From Silene latifolia (Eukaryota; Streptophyta; Magnoliopsida; Caryophyllales; Caryophyllaceae), in the NCBI RefSeq assembly GCF_048544455.1, contig NC_133532.1:15688948-15752947 (forward strand): a DNA stretch of 64,000 bases, in the 5' to 3' direction. Both the position numbers and the translations under genes were made by a program. Numbering within the stretch: position 1 is the first letter of the stretch; each line of letters starts with the position of its first letter. The notes under the pieces are model-generated. The model made no database searches. It saw only the letters and a list, made by a program, of their open reading frames with translations, and was not told the DNA's origin. Positions 9,718 to 20,895 of the stretch are shown here, one piece after another.

Positions 9718-11175
9718 ATAGACCAAGTCGCTCAATTCTTTGATCACGTAACCTACCTACACCTACCTCGGGAAGAAAATCAATTTGCAGACGCTCTTGC
9801 GAAACTTGCATCTTTGATTAATATACCGGATCACATGGTGGAAATGCCTTTGTGCATCGAACGACGGTCAGAGCCGGCTTATCTCCACCAAATCACCGAT
9901 GAAGTGGAAATCGCGCAGGAACCCTGGTTCCAAGCAATCCTGAATTTTAAGCTTAATGGTACCTATCCACCGGATATGGACAAGAGGGGACAACGTGCTA
10001 TACGCCTGCTCGCTTCCCAATACGTTCTCACGCAAGGAGAATTATACAAAAGAACACCTCTTGGTGTAGTCCTACGTTGCCTTGATCATTCACAGGCACG
10101 AAAGGTGATGGAAGAAGTCCACGATGGAGAATGCGGTCCTCACATAAGTGGGCCCATGATGGCAAAGAAAATCACACGTTTGGGGTATTATTGGACCACA
10201 ATGGAATCCGATTGCATCAAATACGTAAGACATTGCCATAATTGCCAAATCTTCGGGAATGTACAACATGTCCCTCCTTCATTGCTCTATACAATGACAT
10301 CTCCTTGGCCATTTTCTGCATGGGGAATTGACATAATCGGGAAGATAACCCCAGCCGGAATAGGAGGTCACTGTTTCATCCTAGTAGCAATTGACTATTT
10401 CACCAAATGGGTAGAAGCGGCTTCCTACACTAGTTTTACAGCTAAAAATGTGGCAAAGTTCATACAAAACAACATCTGTCGATATGGTTGCCCACATGAA
10501 ATCATTAGCGATAACGGATCACATTTCCAAGCCGAGACCGAGCAATTGCTAGCCAAATACAAGATTAAGCATCACCACTCTTCGCCATATAGACCACAGA
10601 CTAACGGCGCGGTAGAGGCGGCAAACAAGAATGTTGTCACGATTCTCAAGAAAATGATTGACAACTATAGAGATTGGCCAAGCAAGATACCCTTTGCTTT
10701 GTGGGGGTATCGTACATCGTTAGGGACGCCCACCGGGGCTACTCCTTTCTATTTGACCTACGGCATGGAAGCTGTACAACCAGTCGAGCTAGAAATACCA
10801 TCCCTGCGTATTTTACTCGAAAGCCAAATTCCGGAAGCCGATTGGAAGAGGGATAGATATAAAGAACTCATCCTCCTGGATGAACGTAGGCTACGCGCCT
10901 TGCATAATGTCCAAACATATCAAGAACTTATCAAACGAGCTTTCAACAAAAGGGTTAGGCCAAGAAACATCAAAGAGGGAGACTTAGTACTTAAATCGGT
11001 TAGAGCTCTTTTACCTGTTGACCCACGGGGAAAATTTAAACCTAATTGGGCCGGACCATTTCTAGTCAAATCCATACTTCCAGGGGGTGCGGTTAGAATA
11101 ACGGACCTAGATGGGAATGAGTTTTCCAACCCTAACAAACCTCGACCAACTAAAACGGTACTATGCCTAGAATAG
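9718..11175 (+). CDS. pol: Pol part 2: end of RNase H and integrase (Tat)
   Basis: This continues the pol frame after the TGA at 9715, with the first internal Met at 9814. It starts with the last archaeal-type RNase H motif. Next come the H-H-C-C zinc domain of integrase (about 10120-10245, ending C-H-N-C) and a DDE core: D in G-I-D-I-I-G (about 10327), D in I-S-D-N-G (about 10508) and E in N-G-A-V-E-A-A-N (about 10605-10625). The C-terminus has the V-R-I-T-D-L-D-G-N motif of Tat integrases and no chromodomain. It ends with TAG at 11173-11175. Confidence 0.9.
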   Translation: MDQVAQFFDHVTYLHLPREENQFADALAKLASLINIPDHMVEMPLCIERRSEPAYLHQITDEVEIAQEPWFQAILNFKLNGTYPPDMDKRGQRAIRLLASQYVLTQGELYKRTPLGVVLRCLDHSQARKVMEEVHDGECGPHISGPMMAKKITRLGYYWTTMESDCIKYVRHCHNCQIFGNVQHVPPSLLYTMTSPWPFSAWGIDIIGKITPAGIGGHCFILVAIDYFTKWVEAASYTSFTAKNVAKFIQNNICRYGCPHEIISDNGSHFQAETEQLLAKYKIKHHHSSPYRPQTNGAVEAANKNVVTILKKMIDNYRDWPSKIPFALWGYRTSLGTPTGATPFYLTYGMEAVQPVELEIPSLRILLESQIPEADWKRDRYKELILLDERRLRALHNVQTYQELIKRAFNKRVRPRNIKEGDLVLKSVRALLPVDPRGKFKPNWAGPFLVKSILPGGAVRITDLDGNEFSNPNKPRPTKTVLCLE

Positions 11176-11756
11176 GAACGAAAACGCGCCTCGCGTAACC
11201 CCACGTGTCGCTCTTGTGGCACTAAATAAACGGCCCCTGGCCAAGCTGAAATAAGCTAATGTCACTGTGCTCTTGCATTTTGACAAATTTGTCATCCTCG
11301 TATCATCAAATAAACTAAATTCGCACCTTCGGAGTAAGCAAAAAGCTCATGCTTATTTTCTAAGTTCATTACAAGCTCTTGGTTAGAACAATTATTCTTT
11401 TACATTTACTCGAACTACGCGCAAGGGTTTGATTTCATTTTTTTAAAATGAATACGTAGGCAATCCTTCGCAGGATTCAACCCGTTATACCTAAAATGTA
11501 AATAGAAGGACATTTGCATTGCATTTGGAATTCGACAAGAATAATAAATAGAAAATCACAACGGTTTCATAACCATTCAACCTTTTTTTATTTCATCCAT
11601 TTTCTAATAATAATAGTACGCTACATAATAAAAATAGAATAGGCTAGGATTCTAAAAACCCCACCTTTTATTACAACAATAAATAATAACAATAATCAAA
11701 TAATAATTAAAGACTCGGGCTATTCCTCCATCTTCCCCTTGCCCTTGTCATTCTTA
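11176..11756. other. Spacer between pol and the antisense genes
   Basis: No coding signal is visible on either strand. Being downstream of both pol (+) and the antisense gene ending at 11757 (-), it should hold the 3' ends of both transcripts. AATAATAAT/ATAATAA-rich stretches near 11600-11710 could serve as - strand polyadenylation signals. Confidence 0.45.
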
Positions 11757-13216
11757 TCATATTTTCTTGTCACGACCTCGAGCTAGACGCTCTTGCACCA
11801 CTTCAGACCTAATCACCAACGGTCTTTCTCGAGGCCTAGCTTTTCCATTCTTGCCAATCACCATTTCCGCGACAGGAGTAGTCTTTGGTTTCTTCGAAGG
11901 ATGAACAACTTGAAACCCGACTTCTTCTTCTCCCTCTGTCAGATGCTTTTCTTTCTCTTTCTCTACCTCGTGTACCTTGTAGTCAATAGGCTCGCGTTTC
12001 CTCAGTCTCTCGCGCTCTTCCGGAGTAGTAGCCTTTCTCCATCTCAGATAAGAATCCGACACCCACAAGGCATTGGCGGAGAAATTCAAGTACCACATGT
12101 TTCTTTGGGCCCATTTAATGGCCCACTCTCTTCGGCTCTCCGTAGTAAGCGCCATAGCAGTCTGCGGGACGGTATCAAGTTTCGGGATTGTCTGCTTTAG
12201 CCCAACTTGTCTCATCAGCCTTTCCGGGAAGATGCACACCATAAACTCCAATCCAGGAATGCGCACGAACCTAGTAGGATCCAAAGAAGACACTCCAGTG
12301 ACAAATTTGAGGTGCCACCACGGTACAACCCACCTAATCAAGGGACCATCGTCGCTCTTCAGTTTGTTCTTCCAGTAATCACAGACCCGAGTGAAGTCCA
12401 CCATGTACAACCTCGTCCTCATCGCAATCGAGCGGGCATGATAGGAAAGCACGTGAACTGGGGCTCGATCAATCGGAGCCGTTCCATAAGCCAAACCTAC
12501 CAAAAGCGGGTATTAGACAAAAAAAAAAAAAAAAAAAAAACGAAAACAAAAAAAGAAGAAAACAAAAAGAAAAATGTCTTTACCTGCAGAATGACGGGAC
12601 TTCCCAAATACGGTAGGTCGCGGTTGGATTTCCTATTATCCAACCCCAAAAGCATCTCTCCTAAGCATAAGCAAGCTGGGCTCCTGCGCAGCTCCATTTG
12701 CTCAACAAGGCCCAGAAGACGGGGGTCACCTCTCAAGTCTTCATCAACATGCCCTTGGAAGACATACACATGCAACAAGCAAAAGCCAAACGCCCTCCGC
12801 CTAGCAGCATGAGAAACGGTGGGGTCGGCTCTATTGATGAATCGATCTATGAAGTCCATCATTCTCACGCCTTTCGAGGTAACTAGACGGTCCACCTCAA
12901 GTCTAGTCAATCCAAGCAAGTCTCTAAATTTGCTCTTGTACCCTTGCGAAGTAGAAGGAATGGCAGGCAAGTGTTCGGGATCCCACCCACCAACAGCAGC
13001 AATTTCTTCAGGAAATGGGCAAATATCACCTCCAGGGAACGCAAAAACATGGTAATTCGGGTCCTAATAGTCAAGGCAAGCATCCAAGAACGGTTTAACA
13101 ACCTTGATAAGTTTTAAACTCAACAATGACCCAAAATTATAAGAGCCCATATCATGTTTCTCCATATTCGAAAATTCGTTGGTCCATTCCTTCAAGCGGA
13201 TCTCCAAAGTATTCAT
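11757..13216 (-). pseudogene. Antisense extra gene of the Tat element: DUF7745-like protein, disrupted
   Basis: The start is ATG at 13216-13214. Exon 1 runs 13216-12584 and exon 2 runs 12496-11757, around an 87-bp intron with consensus ends (CAG|GTAAAG; TAG|G) and a long poly-T (minus strand) tract. Exon 1 has a Y-x-D-P-N-Y-H-V-F motif interrupted by TAG at 13066-13064, where relatives have Trp. The block reading L-G-E-M-L-L-G-L-D lies before the splice. The junction reads V-W-L-M-E-R-L-R-L-I-E-P in phase, but the frame is then lost in the G4 run at 12460-12463, after which the ORF of 248 codons continues with P-W-W-H-L-K and a basic C-terminus. The family, found in plant genes and transposons, has no established function. 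The assignment is by motif memory. Confidence 0.65.
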
Positions 13217-14156
13217 GATGAAAATTTGTTTTGAGAATTCTATGAAATTAGACGAAGAAGAGACGGAAGAATTATGTGAATAAAAGCTCCATCGACGTTT
13301 CTATTTATACTAATTTCTGTTTCCAAAAATCCGTCGAGAGTAACACCTTGGGAACAAAGGCGCAAAGACCCGCCGCACCTCTTCAAAGGACGCACTCATG
13401 TTGCGCCTCTTCCTCACCTCACTTCTGTGATTTTCCGCGTTGGATCTTTCCTAATTCCATGACGAATAATTTCCTATTCCTACGGGTTATTATTTTGGCA
13501 AATACGTGAAGAGTACCATGTTTCAGGTTTCCTAATTTCGCGGGCACGCATTTCGAGGCGACATCGACATTTTCGCCATTTTTATCACACTTGTACATTT
13601 TCATTTTAGGAAGTAATTTTCATTTTAATTCGTCATTTTAGGGAATAATTTTCATTTTAATTTTACATTTCTTAATTTAATTCATTTATTTTAGAAGATG
13701 ATTCGCAATCTACCGAATTTCAACGTATATATTAATTTTTTTAATTTCTTAATTTCATTTCTGCATTTCTAACTTATAGATTTCTGTTTTTTCTTTTTTT
13801 AGGGGGTAACCCTCCCTACCGTCCGGTCATTTCCGGCAAAATTTTTGCATTTTTTGCATTCTTTTGAGTCTCTCATTTTGCGCTAATTAAGGCCATATGT
13901 ATATATAAATGCGTGCTTTGCGTGTTTTCTATGTAAATTTAGGCAGCATGACGGCGTAAACCGTCATCTACCAAACCTGTTCAAAGCTAACCTGCAGATA
14001 CAAGCAACACAACCCAGCAGCAAAGACACTCAGGCCGTCATATATACCAACCAGAAAGGGAAATGTACAACAAACTGGGGGCTCTCGCCCCAAACAAAGT
14101 CCAAAAATGTTCAAAATCAACGTCCAAATGTGCAAGTCTACAAAAGCTACACAAGA
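13217..14156. other. Spacer upstream of the first and downstream of the second antisense gene
   Basis: No further ORF is visible. 13343-13435 resembles an LTR segment (CCTTGGGAACAAAGGCGC..., then two degenerate GCGCCTCTTCC units), placing a copy of the LTR palindrome about 140-200 bp upstream of the antisense ATG at 13216. The rest is T-rich, with repeated TTTTCATTTTA phrases at 13598-13670. Confidence 0.5.
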
Positions 14157-16490
14157 CTACTGTTGGTCGCCCTCCAACTCTGCAACTCTTGCCGCAAGAA
14201 CGGCGATCTCGGCGTCCCGAACCTCGAGCTCCCTCAACAAGCGAACTGTCTCCTCTCGAGACTGGGTCAACTCTCGCTCCAGCTCGCGGTCACCCTGTAA
14301 ACAACAAAATTGGCTCATGTCAATCGTTTCAAGCAAAACCGGAAAATCAAAAATCAAAAATGAAATAGGCGCAAGGTTCATACCTGACGACCTCGACCGC
14401 CGACAAGTGCCTCGACGGCAGTAGCTCGCAGCCGGTTGGCCACCCTCCACAACGCCACAAACCGAGACGGCACAACCTGCATTTTCAAAAAGAAATTCTC
14501 AACAATTGAACAAACTCAATCAAATGTGTTCTTACACAAAAGTTATACAAGTTAGAGGCTCACCCTCCGAATCAGATGCTGCCAAACGTCCGGGCCAGCA
14601 TCCGTCACAGCTACGTCAAAGTCACGCAACTCGGAGATCATCGTCCTCCTGGTCGCGTCAGTGTACTCGAGGGTCTCGGGGTACTTTGGGGGCTCGATGC
14701 CCGCCGCCTCGACCTCCTGCAAAGACAAATGGTTCTCATTAATCGATGATCTTTCATCATAATTCTCAAAATCAAATCAAGAGGAAAAATAAAAGATGCT
14801 CACCACTACCGGCCAGTACGCCAACCTCCCGTAAAGAAACGCCGAGTAGTCCTCGCCAGGAAGAAGAAGGGCGTCACCACTGGCACCCGCCAAGTCCGCC
14901 TCCCTCTCAGCCTCAGAAGGCTCCCTAAACATCGTCCTGGGAGGATCGACGGGAACCGTCAACACGTCCCGAGAGCACTGACGAGCCAAGCGCTCGCCCA
15001 AGTACCACACAGGACCCATCGACGTCCTCAACAGCAGACGGCTCGAGCTCCTGGGTCGAAGGACCTCAGCCACGAAAGGAGGCGCTCAAGCGTACTCCTC
15101 CCAAGGTCTTGGCACCCACTGTGATAAAACGAACAAGGATCATTCCTATAATCAATTAAAAGACAATATAAGAAGCACATGAACATAAGTAAGATGCTTA
15201 CGCTGCCCAACTGAAGAGCGTTCACGTCCCGCCGGTAGACACTGTGAGAAGAACGCTTGCTCTTCGTCCTGCACATCACGCAATCCCTCACCACGGGATA
15301 TGCCTTCTCCAGCGGCTCCGTCCTCTTAGGCGCGAGGCTCGGGAAGTAGGAGTACACCCACGCCTGTAAAAATAATCCATAACGATATTTCATGATTTGA
15401 TAAAGAAAGGAATTTACTTTGGTCTAAAGGAAGGTTCATACCTCCAGCAGTAGTCCAGGCCCGACAGCACCAGGAGAAGTCCCCTTCTCCATCAACTCCG
15501 GACGAACCATGGCCCTCATGAAGCGGATGAGGACCGCAAAACCCAAAGTGACCCGGTCCCAACGCCCTAGGGAACTCAGTCGAAAGGAAGGGAAGAAGCT
15601 TCGTCGACGACCTCTCGCCCTTGTCTCCGAGGTAAATCGAAGACGAAACCACGAGCCACAAACGAGCCCTCTCCGCTCACAGACAGGAGAAGGAGCCGTC
15701 TCCCTCCCGTCAATCGTCACCGCCGCCGGATCTTTCCCGCAAAGTAATCTCAAACGTAGGAGCGGGTATCAAACCCAAGCATTGTGACAGCCTTCGGCGA
15801 CAAGTTCCACCCGATCAATCTCCTCGCCTCGGCCGAGTCCACCCTCATGGCGCTCTCTCGGCCACTCCACCTCCCTGGCCCCACACGGTAGACCAGAGAT
15901 CATGCCGTAGTCCTCCAGAGTGACTCCCACCTCACTGAAAGGCATGTGGAACGTGGAAGTCGTATCCCAGAATCGGTCCAAGAAAGTGCGGACCAAGCTA
16001 AGGTTAGCCCGCAGCTTCCTCTTCGCGATGTCTCTCCAGACCTCCACCAAAGGACCGAACGCGCCACGCTCGATCATGGCCCGCTCCTCCGCCGACAGCC
16101 GCTCGTAGTGCTCCATCGCTGTCGTGTAACCCGAGAACGACCTGATGTTCCCGGCCTCCTATTGTAATTTGAAACGAAAGCTATCTTTAGTTTTGAATAA
16201 AATTTGAAGGAATTTGAACAAATGAATGAAATAGGATGAGTAATGAGTAGTGAATTCCTATTTACCAAACTCTTCACCGTCTTGTAATACAGGTGACCCT
16301 CTGCAGCCCACATCAGGTGCCTGCTCTCCCAAGTCTCAGCCCACGCAGGAGTTCCTCTCAGCTGACGACCTCCTCGCCCAACGTTGGCCCGTCTCGGGGC
16401 CTCCTCCTCCTCGACAGCCTCCTCCTCGTGAACCTCGTCCCCAACAGCCATCACCGCAGCGGTGAAGGCCTGCTCTAAAGCCTCTCTCAT
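14157..16490 (-). pseudogene. Antisense plant mobile domain (PMD) gene of the Tat element, seven exons, disrupted
   Basis: Seven exons with consensus splice sites can be read: 16490-16266, 16158-15442, 15363-15202, 15118-14804, 14716-14565, 14476-14384 and 14294-14157 (TAG stop), about 600 codons. Exon 1 is acidic. Exon 2 carries the PMD signature (F-W-D-T-x-x-x-T-F-H-M-P-F, then V-T-L-E-D-Y, then G-L-P). Exon 3 begins A-W-V-Y-S-Y-F-P. The last exon encodes a coiled coil (E-L-E-R-E-L, E-L-E-V-R). Damage: TGA at 15771-15769 (fits CGA to TGA), frame changes near 15660 and 15590, and TGA at 15088-15086. PMD proteins include host MAIN/MAIL1-type factors and transposon-borne copies. A further upstream exon may lie near 16546-16496. 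Confidence 0.75.
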
Positions 16491-17290
16491 GAGTAGACAT
16501 CTATCTCCATGGGAGCTCTCTCAGAAGTAGAAGCCTCATCACCTGCAACATTAAAGCAAATTTAGGTCGCGTCACGTGACGACAAGCCTTGGTTAAGGGA
16601 TTTTCGAGCCTTCGGAAGCCCTGAAATCGCTCTTTTCTCGCCATCTTCGGCCCTATTTTCACCAACCCGATCACTCATGTGGTAATTTGGGTCAAGTCAA
16701 GCCTAATCTGAAGCCTAGTTCCGGGTTCGAGTCAAAATTTCGGCCGCATTTCGTTATGACAGCGATTGTGCCCTAGAAAAGTGTCCTGAAAAAGCTGTCA
16801 CAAACCAAAATTATGAGATGGTAGAAGGTTTACCCATCCTTCGAGGATTCCAAATATCAAGTTTCATCGCAAATGGGCAATCCTAAGGCTATTTTCGAAG
16901 CAATTTACGGTTTAGCTGTGAAACCGTCTCAAAATTCATTCAAAGGCTCAAAACTCAACGAAAATTCGAGAAAAATACATGGTTATGTTCCTAATATTAC
17001 CTATTATCCATTTCTAATGTCAAATTGACAAGGCAAATGCATTTGGGGGAAAATGCCCAAATTTTCGATCAAATAGGTCATAAACCCTAATTTTTCGGCT
17101 CAAAATTGGACAAATATAGACGATTAATGCGAGAATGAGACACATACCTCGATTAGTCATGATTAATGCAATTTTTTGGATCAAACCTTGGTGGAAATGG
17201 TGAAGATTTGAGAGAGAAATTGTGTAATTTGTGTTTCGAAATAATGAACATAAGTTTCTGATTATCGCGTTTTTACGCAGAAATAACACT
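16491..17290. other. Putative promoter side of the antisense PMD gene
   Basis: Next to the PMD gene, a minus-strand TTGCAG|G acceptor near 16545 and a short open segment to 16496 suggest one more upstream exon, now out of frame with the ATG at 16490. Nothing else is recognisable to 17290. Confidence 0.35.
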
Positions 17291-17362
17291 TTGGGGAATA
17301 GACGCAGCAGGCGCTGCGCCTCTTCCAAGAGACGTAGCTCTTGCTGCGCCTCTTCCTTGTGT
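17291..17362 (+). repeat. LTR-like palindrome pair (CGCAGC/GCTGCG) inside the element
   Basis: CGCAGCAGGCGCTGCG (from 17302) is followed by CTCTTCC and a second TTGCTGCGCCTCTTCC unit. The context, from CTTTGGGGAATAGACGCAGC onward, matches the LTR segment at about 3230-3300. It is a copy of the LTR palindrome on the 5' side of the antisense PMD gene. Confidence 0.7.
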
Positions 17363-17588
17363 TCCCTCCATACGGATTTTCAAAAATTCGTTATGAATTC
17401 GTTATTTGTGGGCCCATTTTTGGTGCGCCTCTTCCCCGATGCTATTTTATCCTTTTGGTCCGTTTGACGATTTTCTTTCGTTCCGGCCCGCATTTCCAAG
17501 CCAGCAGCAGACTGTCGCACGTTATTTATTTCTTCCAAGACCTTTTGCTTGTCGCAACGAGCATTTATTCCTTCACAGAATTCGACAC

Positions 17589-18080
17589 GCCTTCATTATG
17601 TCTCCAGCGAGAGTAAGCGGATATACTTTCCCTCTCATGACACGAAGAATAATTCCCAATCATGTCTCCAGCGAGAGTAAGCGGATGTACTGTCCTTCTC
17701 AAGACATGAGGATTGACATCTACCTAAGCAGATTTCCCCTCAGCAGTTCCCGCATGTGTCCTGCTACTCGCAATTATTTCTCGAAGACTACCCAAGCAGT
17801 TTTCCCTCAGCAGTTCCCGCCTGTGTCCTGCTACTCACAATATTTCGTGTTTCCCCGCGGAGTTCGACAAAGGTGTCGTTCTCCAGAAGTTCCCAAACCA
17901 ATAGAGTTCCTATACCCAAGCTTTAGTTATTCCTTAAGTTGAATTTATATTTGGCCTCCTTCCCGTCGATGCTTTCCTTTAGGACCCCACACCCTAGCAC
18001 AATCCTTATATATCTTTTAGGTCTTAACCTTAGCTCTCATGCTCAACCTTAGCTCCCATGCTCAACCTTAGCTCCTACGC
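17589..18080 (+). repeat. Short tandem repeats upstream of the PPT
   Basis: Three sets of degenerate tandem copies are visible. Two copies of about 65 bp start ATGTCTCCAGCGAGAGTAAG (17597 and 17661). Two copies of about 69 bp carry CAGCAGTTCCCGC and TGTGTCCTGCTACTC (about 17716-17842). Three copies of about 20 bp are of the type CTTAGCTCYCATGCTCAAC (about 18027-18075). Retand elements are named for a tandem repeat in this part of the element. Whether these units are related to that repeat needs a sequence comparison. Confidence 0.7.
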
Positions 18081-18236
18081 ACCCTCCCCGATAGTCGACA
18101 GACTCTAAAATGTTCCCGACGACAGGTCCTTGGCTCAGACCCCTTGAGCCGCCTCGCGTCGCCATAGTCGTCAGGTTGTAATCTTCGATTGACCTGATGG
18201 CTATACTTTGACTTTCGCCTTGTCCAAGCCTCAGTC

Positions 18237-18249
18237 AAAGTGGGGGCTC
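18237..18249 (+). promoter_or_regulatory. Polypurine tract of the Tat element
   Basis: AAAGTGGGGGCTC lies directly before the 3' LTR. It is the expected primer site for plus-strand DNA synthesis; the G5 core fits Tat-type PPTs. Confidence 0.7.
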
Positions 18250-20643
18250 TATAGATACCTCATTTCTGCACCTCCCGCAAACCACCCGGTGATGATTGGG
18301 CCGCATGTTTGCTATGCGGAACGATTTGTGACAATTCGTAACATTATCGTCAAGTGATTGCTCAAACATTAATGTCTACCTCTTAGTTGTCATCTACGTG
18401 CCGATACGGTCGTTTTGACAGTAATTAGAGTACATTTGGAGTCCGGACCTAAAACCGTCTCCATTTTCTGATAACCGTTAAATCCCGAGTCAGAATATTC
18501 TGGAATGTTCCGGATATTTCTATTCCATATTTCATAATTTTTATTCTTTGGTAAACAATTTCCCGTAATATTCACATAAGATATTAAGGAAAATCAAATT
18601 ATTCCGTCCTACCATAACTTAAACACGGAAATCTTTCTTCCGCAGGAGGAAACCCCTTGGGAACAGACGCAGCAGGTGCTGCGCCTCTTCCAAGAGACGC
18701 AGTGGCTGATGCGCCTCTTCCCAGGTCCTTTTCTGCGTCATTTTCGTATCTTTTTCATATCTTTCCGAGATTCACTTCCAAAGAGTCTCTAAAACCCTAA
18801 TTCCTTCACGTGATTAGTATAAATAGGAGCCTTCGCTCCTCATATTTCTCACGCGAGTGTCCGCCCTTCTCTTCTCTCTTTGCATTCGAGACCTTTGTTC
18901 TTACTTTTTGGCGTCTACGTGCTTGAACATTCGACCACGTAAGCTCGGATCCTTCTGAGTACCAGCCTCGTTTGCATGACCGACCAATTTGACCAACTCC
19001 ACATCAATCAACTTAATTAATCTAATCGTTTTCCTCTTACGAGGGCACTTTCTTTGCATTCGCGTCGAGCATCACTAATCGATATCTTAGTCCTTCTCGT
19101 TTCGTCAAACATGTAAGTCTGAGGGTGTAAATCTCTCTTTTATTTATTGTATTTAATTATTGTATCATCAATTGTAAGGTTTATGTCGAAAATACCTCAT
19201 TAAAACCGATTTCTAAAACCACGTTCAAAACCTTTTTTACGGATTTTCAGTAGGCAAACGTCGAGAAAGGACGCAGCAACTGCTGCGCCTCTTCGAAGGA
19301 GCGCAGTTCCTGCTGCGCCTCTTCGTGAGGCTGCCGCAGTTCCTGTTTCCTTTCTTCTTCCTTCGTCCTCTGTAATTCGTTCAATTTTTATTTGTTTCGT
19401 TTGTTTCTTGTTAATTCTTTGGCATGATAGCATAATAATCTCACATGTATATTATTTATCATCATTAACACGTTTAATTCGTCTTTAAATCCGACTTAAA
19501 TACCTAATAATCTCATATTTGCGGGTTTTCGTCATTAAATGCAATCCGGGTTGTAGAAATTCGATTTGTTCATATTGAGTTTCTGGAATTCATCATTGGT
19601 ATATTTGTATCTGTTTATCATCATATTTTATTCATTAATTCATCATGTTTCATCCAATTAATTTGTTTAGTTTGTTAATATTGTTCACTCCTGTAATTAA
19701 TCCATCTTAATTCCGTCTCATCCATGTTTTGCTGTTTTCATGACCCATTAATCACATGTAAATAACCTATTAATCACTTTCATCCGATTAAATAATTTAA
19801 ATCCATCGTTAAATTAACCAACGAATATTAACAACTTGCAATTCCGGCTTCACAGCTAGAACTGAGCCAAGGAACAGACGCAACAACTGCTGCGCCTCTT
19901 CCAAGAGACGCAGCTCTGCTGCGCCTGTTCCTGGTTTATTTCTGTCCCTGAACTCCGTTGTTGCTTTGACTTAGTTATTTAGTTTACGTATTAATTAACT
20001 ACTAATCGTATTATCGCCCTAATTCCTGTTCGTTAACTTTTTTATTCTTTTTCTCAAATTATCCGTTTTAAAGGTATTTTCGACATAAATCGCCTAATCC
20101 AATGTAATTATTGTAATTTTCATTATTGTAATTTATAATTATTATATTTCTTTTATTGTTTGAATGTTTTCACATGTAATTGAGCATTAAATCCTACTTC
20201 GACCCAATTGTATGATAACTAATTGTCCACCGACTTAGTTAAATCTTCACATGTTAGGATTAAAACTTGGATGTTGCATTGCATGCATATAGCCGACGAT
20301 ATATCAAGTACGAATAACTTCCCTAATCATTAGTAGAGGCCGCTATCGAGGCGGGCGGGATTAGGTGTTCGATCAAAAGAGCTTCCTAATACGTACCCTC
20401 ACCCCTTACTCCAGATCTCCGTGAACACCCGTGTTCATTGGCATCCACGAGAGTCATTCTAGACATAGAATGCTAAGGGTAACGATTGCTTAGTGTTCAT
20501 GTCACTACTTTGTGTCTTGACATGACACGAGGTACTCGAACGGTTCCAATTTCCCATAAAAATTGGTGGCGACTCCATACAAAAATGCAAACGCTTGTTT
20601 CTCTTTTCCTCCCAAGCGCCCCCGTGGGCCCCCGTTGTCCACA
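18250..20643 (+). repeat. 3' LTR of the Tat/Retand-like element
   Basis: The 2394-bp LTR is aligned end to end with 2826-5230. It begins TATAGATACC: the expected terminal TG is changed to TA, a G-to-A change unique to this copy. It ends TGTCCACA at 20643, followed by the target duplication GTAAT. Confidence 0.93.
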
Positions 20644-20895
20644 GTAATGTAGTCCTATAGACACATTACATAATAAAATTGATTACAGGCCATTATAGTA
20701 TGGCATTGCTTTATTGATCTAATAAAAGTATACCACTAGTAGTGGTTAAGTATGAGGATGTGGATATATTCATGAGTTATGTGTTTCTTTTAAAACACTG
20801 GTATTCTCACCAAAAGTGGACATTACTTCACATTTGAAATACGAGTGATAATGTGACCAACATATAATATATTGTGAAGTAAATGGTCGAAAAAT

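Larger units (their letters stand above)
2826..20643 (+). mobile_element. Tat-lineage (Retand-like) Ty3-gypsy LTR retrotransposon, complete but mutated
   Basis: A full element of 17,818 bp is bounded by near-identical LTRs (2826-5230 and 18250-20643) and flanked by a perfect 5-bp target duplication, GTAAT (2821-2825 and 20644-20648). The order is LTR, PBS, gag, RT, RNase H, second (archaeal-type) RNase H, integrase, two antisense genes, tandem repeats, PPT, LTR. The dual RNase H, the lack of a chromodomain after integrase and the long region between pol and the 3' LTR are features of the Tat clade (Ogre, Retand and relatives). No aspartic protease motif was found. Two in-frame stops break gag-pol, so this copy is probably non-autonomous. 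It lies inside the hairpin-rich Copia-type region. Confidence 0.93.

Noticed and set aside
12207..12812. 201-codon + strand ORF
   Set aside because: It is the opposite strand of the antisense DUF7745-like gene, crosses its intron and includes the homopolymer; the minus-strand reading has the conserved motifs.
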